From Bacteroidota bacterium (GTDB lineage: Bacteria; Bacteroidota; Bacteroidia; Bacteroidales; VadinHA17): 35,963 nucleotides of DNA. The stretch's first letter is position 1; every line of letters starts with the position of its first letter. The DNA lies in contig JAUXED010000013.1 of the NCBI GenBank assembly GCA_030618105.1, positions 1 through 35,963 on the forward strand. The letters run 5' to 3'. A program made the position numbers and the translations under genes. Under the pieces are notes generated by a model. The model was not told where the DNA came from. It saw only the letters and a program-made list of their open reading frames with translations, and made no database searches. Shown one piece after another: positions 31,569-35,963 of this stretch.

Positions 31569-32387
31569 CTAATAAACACCAGGTGCAGGGGACAGTTCCG
31601 GTTCAGAGATATTAAATTCGGGATTTTCAGGAAGTGGGGTTTTTGGATCAATAATATTGCCAAATCTGTAACTTACAAAAAGTGCGGGAAAAAACCAGAG
31701 ATTATCTTCACTTGCCATAATCGGTATTTTTTTCAGGAAGGCATCAAATGTAAACCCGATTTCAATAGCATGAATTGTCCGGTCAAGTTTACTGTATTCA
31801 AAATTTATCCCGGCCTTACCATAAGCCCCCGGGACAATTTTTATTTCATCAGCTCCTTTAAAGAATGATGATGGTCTGTAAATATCCTCAATTTTATGGA
31901 TCGATGCATTAAACTTTTCACTTCTCACTTCACTTTCATAAAGCGATACAGGGTAGAGTACATCGTAGTAAATAGGTTTATATAAGCTAATAGATGGTCC
32001 GCCGGAAAAAATGTAGCGGATAGCAATACCCCCCTGATCAATTTTTTTGAAAATCATATGCTGGAAACCCACTCCACTCCGGAGAGTTAATGCAAAATTT
32101 AACTTACCGAAAACAAACCGTCTGTTATTGGGAAAATAGGGATTGGTTGTTTTATACTCTTTAGGATGTTTAAGGATACTTATATCTCCCTCAAATATTC
32201 TTTTGTTAAAGAAATCGATCCTTTTCCCATACCTAAAGCTTAATCCGTAACCGGTTGAATTAAGCATAAGACCGATGGATTTCTCGTTTCTGAAAAAAGC
32301 TTTTTGCTGAACATCTAACTCTCCCTGCGAAATACCAACCAGGGAAGAAAAAATAAATATAAATAGAAGTAATGGGACCTTCTTCAT
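31569..32387 (-). CDS. Predicted outer-membrane beta-barrel protein, function unknown
   Basis: A 272-residue exported protein that I do not recognise by name. The signal peptide MKKVPLLLFIFIFSSLVGIS has a likely cleavage after GISQG. The mature part alternates hydrophobic and polar residues in strand-sized blocks, many rich in aromatics (GYGLSFRYGKRIDFF, FGKLNFALTLRSGVGFQHMIF, GGIAIRYIFSGGPSISLY, LWFFPALFVSYRFGN), as in small Bacteroidota porin-like barrels. The C-terminus is not the typical barrel end but a Pro-rich tail, KTPLPENPEFN and ELSPAPGVY, as seen in some lineage-specific proteins. The start is ATG 32387. A small lipoprotein gene lies 90 bp upstream on the same strand. Confidence 0.75.
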   Translation of the reverse strand: MKKVPLLLFIFIFSSLVGISQGELDVQQKAFFRNEKSIGLMLNSTGYGLSFRYGKRIDFFNKRIFEGDISILKHPKEYKTTNPYFPNNRRFVFGKLNFALTLRSGVGFQHMIFKKIDQGGIAIRYIFSGGPSISLYKPIYYDVLYPVSLYESEVRSEKFNASIHKIEDIYRPSSFFKGADEIKIVPGAYGKAGINFEYSKLDRTIHAIEIGFTFDAFLKKIPIMASEDNLWFFPALFVSYRFGNIIDPKTPLPENPEFNISEPELSPAPGVY

Positions 32388-32477
32388 AATGAACAAAATA
32401 ACTTAACCAAAAGATTTTATGTCCTGTGGTTCAGAATTTGATAACGGAAGGCGGAAAAACCCGAAAAAAGTTTCTGT

Positions 32478-32603
32478 CTACGCAGTTTCTTCAGTTTGTT
32501 CAATATCAGCCTTACTGTATGCAGGACATACTTCCCTGTTACAGGAACTGAGAATTATACCTAACACCATGCAGGCGGCAAATATTATTGCTAGCTTTTT
32601 CAT
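32478..32603 (-). CDS. Small lipoprotein, 41 residues
   Basis: A short frame easily missed by length cut-offs. It reads MKKLAIIFAACMVLGIILSS, then the lipobox cysteine C21 (LSSC), then NREVCPAY and an acidic tail ending in EETA before TAG. The charged start, hydrophobic core and lipobox make a complete lipoprotein signal; after processing only 21 residues remain. Residue Cys26 in the CPAY motif is the only other mature cysteine. Similar tiny lipoproteins with a CPAY motif are familiar in Bacteroidota, role unknown. The opposite strand has a longer open frame without a credible start, which I reject. Confidence 0.72.
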   Translation of the reverse strand: MKKLAIIFAACMVLGIILSSCNREVCPAYSKADIEQTEETA

Positions 32604-32687
32604 AGTAGTAAAATTTAGTACCAAAATAACTATTTTCCTTTGAAAGAAAAATATTTATTGCAAAAACAAAATTAATTTATTTTTTGT

Positions 32688-35600
32688 TTAAAAAAAATTC
32701 CAATCGGGAACCCGTCCCGGTGTCCAGGGCGCACCTGCTTTATCCATTTGTTTTTCAAGTTCTTTAAGATCTTGTTCGCCAATTTTCTTAAGTTTTTCAA
32801 TAAGCGGGGGAAGTTTTTCAGAGAGGATATTATAAGAATCCTTTTCTGTCTGGGTTAATGGTGCGGTAGAACCATAATGAGTATATGCCATATTTCTTAA
32901 TCGTCTCTGCAATGGCATTTGTCCTTGAGGCACCTCTTCCCAGCTTGCTATTGCCTTGTGTCCGTAAAATATAAATTCAATTTCATCAATCTCGTTTCTG
33001 ATTCTCTTTGCTTCAGTGATCATTTCGGGAGTTGAACCAGGCATTCTGTAGAGAGTTTGAAGGATATATTCAACTTTTTCACTCAGGTCTGATGTATATC
33101 TTATTGCACCTTGCATAGTACCGGCAAGTTCGCCGGCCTTTTCCTGGAATTCAAACACCTCTTTCCGGTTTTCCGCGGGAATAGTTGTATTATTGAGAGC
33201 CACGACGTTGAATTCAACCGGGCTAACCAGTTTTGTTACATTTCCCTGGAAAACTTTAGAGATGGAAACTTTATACATTCCCGGAATAGCAAGAATTCCT
33301 CCGCCACCATCTGCCATAGGATCGAATTCATCATTTTTCAGACGTACGGGAGAAGTGGATTCATACCTGAGATCCCATGTTATTCTCTGGATACCCTTTG
33401 ACGCTTTAGTTGTGAACTTCCTGACAATATTATCCTGATCGTCATATATGGTGAAACGGATATGAGGCTTTTCTTCTTTACCTTCTTCCCTGAGTTCATC
33501 CCATGATAATACTTCAATCTTTTCACCTTTTTTAAACTGTTCCTTCTCTTTCTCGTTTCTTAAGTCCTTTTGGGTTTTGATCCCTTCTTTTAAATAGTAA
33601 GTAAAAGTAGCTCCGTATGGTGGATTTTTACCCATGTAAGGTGTTGATCCCTGACCATATCTTCCTCTTTTTCTGATATATACAAGAGCGTCTTTAATTG
33701 GAAAAACACGTGCATCTTCTTCAAGAATTTCAGGTTTGAATGATCTTAGAGGGGTATAATCATCCATGATGTAAAAGCCGCGTCCAAATGTAGCTAATAC
33801 CAAATCGTTTTCCCTTTTCTGGATAACCATATCCATGATAGCAACCGCGGGTATTCCTGATTTTAACTGCTCCCATTTTTCACCTCCGTCAATGGAGAAA
33901 AATACTCCGAATTCAGTGCCGGCAAAAAGCAGATCAGGATTCACATAATCCTGTTCAATGGTATGTACAGTTCCGTTATCAGGAAGGTTGCCGCTTATCG
34001 GTTTCCAGGATTGGCCCTTGTCAGTACTTTTTAAGATATAGGGCTTAAAATCATCTCTTTTCTGGTTATCAAAAGCGGCATAAACCACATTTTCGTCAAA
34101 TTTCGAAGGGCAGATATCACTGACATATGTGTATTTGGGTACTCCTTCAAAATCACCGGTGCTTCGCCAGGTTGTACCTGCATCTCCGGTAACCTGGATC
34201 AGTCCGTCATCAGTACCGGCATACAACAGATCTTCTTTTACTTCCGATTCAGCCAATGATACAATTGTTCCAAACTGAGAGGTTGACACATCTTTTCTGA
34301 CTGCGTCAACACCCCAGAATTTACCCATAACTTTCCATGTATTCCTGTCCAGTTGTCTTGTCAGGTCATCTGATATCACTTTCCATGAATTTCCCCTGTC
34401 ATCACTGCGGAACATTTTATTGGCAGCAACATAAAGACGTGTGTGGGAATATGGACTAAGGATCAACGGTGCATTCCAGTTCCAGCGGTAAGTATCCTCA
34501 TCTTTACCGGGTTGTGGTTTAATGCTGATGCCTTCGCCGCTATGTTTATCGAATCTGACACTGTTACCATATTGCCACTCCGAATAAATGATGTTTGGAT
34601 CGGTTGGATCGATAGCTTGCCAGAATCCATCACCACCGACAGTAACAATCCACTCACCGGCAGTAACCCCGGCAGAACTTAAATTCTGAGATGGTCCGCC
34701 AAAGCTGTTGTTATCCTGGGTTCCGCCATAAACATTATAAAAAGGTTTGTCATTATCCACTGCCACCCTGTAGAATTGGGTAACCGGCAGGTTTGTTTTA
34801 AAAATATAGTTTTCCCCGCCATCAAACGATTCGTAAACACCACCATCGCCACCAATAAGAAAGTGCTTTGTATCATCAGGGTCAATCCACATGGCATGAT
34901 CGTCCACATGGCGACTTTTGCTCCCGATTGAATTCCATGTTTTTCCAGCATCTGTAGTAACTTTGGTTCTGACTTCCATGCTGTAAACTTTATCAACATC
35001 CACCGGGTCACAAAATATCTCATTATAATACTGACCGCTTGCATGATAGTCGCTCATTTTTTCCCATGATTCACCCCGGTTTACAGAACGGAAAAACCCG
35101 CCTGTTTCACCCTCAGCTTCTGCAATTATATACAGGACATCAGGATTAACAGGAGAGATAGCAAGCCCCATTCCGCCGACATGGCCTGAGGGCAATCCTT
35201 TGGTGATCTTTTTCCATGTCTCACCGTTATCGGTTGATTTATAAAAGCGCGACTCGGGACCGCCGCCGATCTTGGTATGTACATGACGTCTTCTTTGCTC
35301 TGATGTAGCGTACATCAAATCCGGATTACGCGGATCCAATATCACGTCATTCACACCTGTTTCTTCGCTTATTTCAAGAACCTTCTTCCATGTTTCCCCG
35401 CCATCGGTGGTTTTGTAAAGTCCCCGGTCGCCGCCGGGTCCCCATGCCGAACCTTCGGCAGCTACAAAAACAACATCAGAATTCCTGGGATCGATCACAA
35501 TTTTCCCAATCTGGCGTGATTCTTTAAGACCCATATTCTTCCAGGAACTTCCTCCGTTAGCGGATTTATATACCCCGTTACCATATCCGAGGGCACGTTG

Positions 35601-35963
35601 GTGATTATTTTCTCCTGTTCCTGCCCAAATAACATTCGGGTTATTGGGGTCCATTGCAAGACATCCCATCGAATATGCGCCGTGATCATCAAATACCGGC
35701 TTAAAAGTGGTACCGTTATTTTCTGTTTTCCAGATATGACCACTGGCAACGGCAACAAACCATTCTGAATGGTTTTGCGGATTAACTACAAAATCTGCTA
35801 TTCGTCCGGAAGAGAAGGCAGGGCCAATACTTCTCCATTTTAATCCTGAGAATGTGCTTGTTTTAGATTTTTCTTCATCCTCTTTTTCTTTGTCCTTTTT
35901 TGCTAAGGCAAAGCCGGAAGTTAAAACGGCAAGCACCATAATAAGTACCGGTAATAAATTAAA
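32688..35963 (-). CDS. Secreted BNR/VPS10 (sortilin-like) repeat protein, N-terminus beyond the window
   Basis: A very large exported protein, at least 1091 residues. The frame stays open to base 35963 (FNLLPVLI before the first internal Met), so the true start lies outside. The visible signal sequence ends VLAVLTSGFALA, followed by a charged KKDKEKEDEEK segment. From about residue 30 to 720 it holds two beta-propellers' worth of Asp-box repeats: SANGGSSW, TTDGGETW, STDNGETW, SVNRGESW, SFDGGENY, SDDRGNSW, STDKGQSW and SIDGGEKW, each near a WAGTG, IIAEA or YAGTD strand. The last 300 residues are a separate charged domain with helices. Such proteins are often labelled glycosyl hydrolase or sortilin; no catalytic residue is evident, so enzyme activity is unproven. 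No type IX sorting domain is seen at the C-terminus. Confidence 0.88.
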   Translation of the reverse strand, partial: FNLLPVLIMVLAVLTSGFALAKKDKEKEDEEKSKTSTFSGLKWRSIGPAFSSGRIADFVVNPQNHSEWFVAVASGHIWKTENNGTTFKPVFDDHGAYSMGCLAMDPNNPNVIWAGTGENNHQRALGYGNGVYKSANGGSSWKNMGLKESRQIGKIVIDPRNSDVVFVAAEGSAWGPGGDRGLYKTTDGGETWKKVLEISEETGVNDVILDPRNPDLMYATSEQRRRHVHTKIGGGPESRFYKSTDNGETWKKITKGLPSGHVGGMGLAISPVNPDVLYIIAEAEGETGGFFRSVNRGESWEKMSDYHASGQYYNEIFCDPVDVDKVYSMEVRTKVTTDAGKTWNSIGSKSRHVDDHAMWIDPDDTKHFLIGGDGGVYESFDGGENYIFKTNLPVTQFYRVAVDNDKPFYNVYGGTQDNNSFGGPSQNLSSAGVTAGEWIVTVGGDGFWQAIDPTDPNIIYSEWQYGNSVRFDKHSGEGISIKPQPGKDEDTYRWNWNAPLILSPYSHTRLYVAANKMFRSDDRGNSWKVISDDLTRQLDRNTWKVMGKFWGVDAVRKDVSTSQFGTIVSLAESEVKEDLLYAGTDDGLIQVTGDAGTTWRSTGDFEGVPKYTYVSDICPSKFDENVVYAAFDNQKRDDFKPYILKSTDKGQSWKPISGNLPDNGTVHTIEQDYVNPDLLFAGTEFGVFFSIDGGEKWEQLKSGIPAVAIMDMVIQKRENDLVLATFGRGFYIMDDYTPLRSFKPEILEEDARVFPIKDALVYIRKRGRYGQGSTPYMGKNPPYGATFTYYLKEGIKTQKDLRNEKEKEQFKKGEKIEVLSWDELREEGKEEKPHIRFTIYDDQDNIVRKFTTKASKGIQRITWDLRYESTSPVRLKNDEFDPMADGGGGILAIPGMYKVSISKVFQGNVTKLVSPVEFNVVALNNTTIPAENRKEVFEFQEKAGELAGTMQGAIRYTSDLSEKVEYILQTLYRMPGSTPEMITEAKRIRNEIDEIEFIFYGHKAIASWEEVPQGQMPLQRRLRNMAYTHYGSTAPLTQTEKDSYNILSEKLPPLIEKLKKIGEQDLKELEKQMDKAGAPWTPGRVPDWNFF

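Noticed and set aside
32419-32643. 74-codon plus-strand frame near the small lipoprotein
   Set aside because: No signal or domain, and the opposite strand codes for a complete lipoprotein in the same place.

Overview
The window is about 36 kb from a member of the Bacteroidota, most likely an anaerobic member of the class Bacteroidia. Four things point there: a short primary sigma factor starting MRQLKI, a Rho with a long basic insertion, a tmRNA tag GENNYALAA, and several promoters of the Bacteroidota form TTTG-N19-TAnnTTTG. A one-chain pyruvate:ferredoxin oxidoreductase suggests anaerobic metabolism. The content is chromosomal and mostly housekeeping. I found no phage, insertion sequence, CRISPR array, tRNA or rRNA.

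Layout. 1-3.5 kb: tmRNA (cut by the window start), an AlaDH/PNT-superfamily dehydrogenase, ribulose-phosphate epimerase and RpoD. 3.6-9.4 kb: Rho and the oxidoreductase, each with a promoter and a terminator. 9.5-15.7 kb: RuvX, peptide deformylase, a ComEC-like channel and the TrkA/TrkH potassium pair. 15.7-18.4 kb: a threonylcarbamoyl-AMP synthase, SRP RNA divergent from a DUF4199 membrane protein, and a membrane-anchored family 2 glycosyltransferase. 18.3-21.2 kb, minus strand: a sugar operon of a family 4 glycosyltransferase and the kinase and guanylyltransferase for GDP-D-glycero-alpha-D-manno-heptose. 21.3-25.7 kb, minus strand: MiaA, a LuxC-type acyl-CoA reductase, and a BlaI-type repressor with an M56 metalloprotease carrying two TonB C-terminal domains, behind a tandem palindromic operator. 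25.9-31.4 kb: aconitase, an orphan MacB/FtsX-type permease, a SiaC-family protein and GAPDH. 31.5-36 kb: an outer-membrane protein, a 41-residue lipoprotein not easily found by length cut-offs, and a very large secreted BNR/sortilin-like repeat protein that runs off the window.

The least ordinary feature is in the gaps. Most intergenic spaces hold short tandem arrays with a strict period of 7 or 8 bp, built from a few recurring units. They sit at gene ends: the stop codons of rpe, ruvX, def, miaA and the permease lie inside an array, and those of rpoD and aconitase are 0-1 bp from one. Two unrelated proteins, RuvX and MiaA, end in the same octapeptide NPQSTVGN because the same heptamer array has become their C-terminus.

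Second in interest is the M56/TonB gene. A diverged 17-bp tandem duplication appears to have shifted its frame and left a readable 23-codon fossil of the old C-terminus downstream. A perfect 40-bp palindrome starts at that fossil's stop codon and sits just upstream of a possible luxC-type promoter. Function calls rest on motifs read by eye; no database search was possible.
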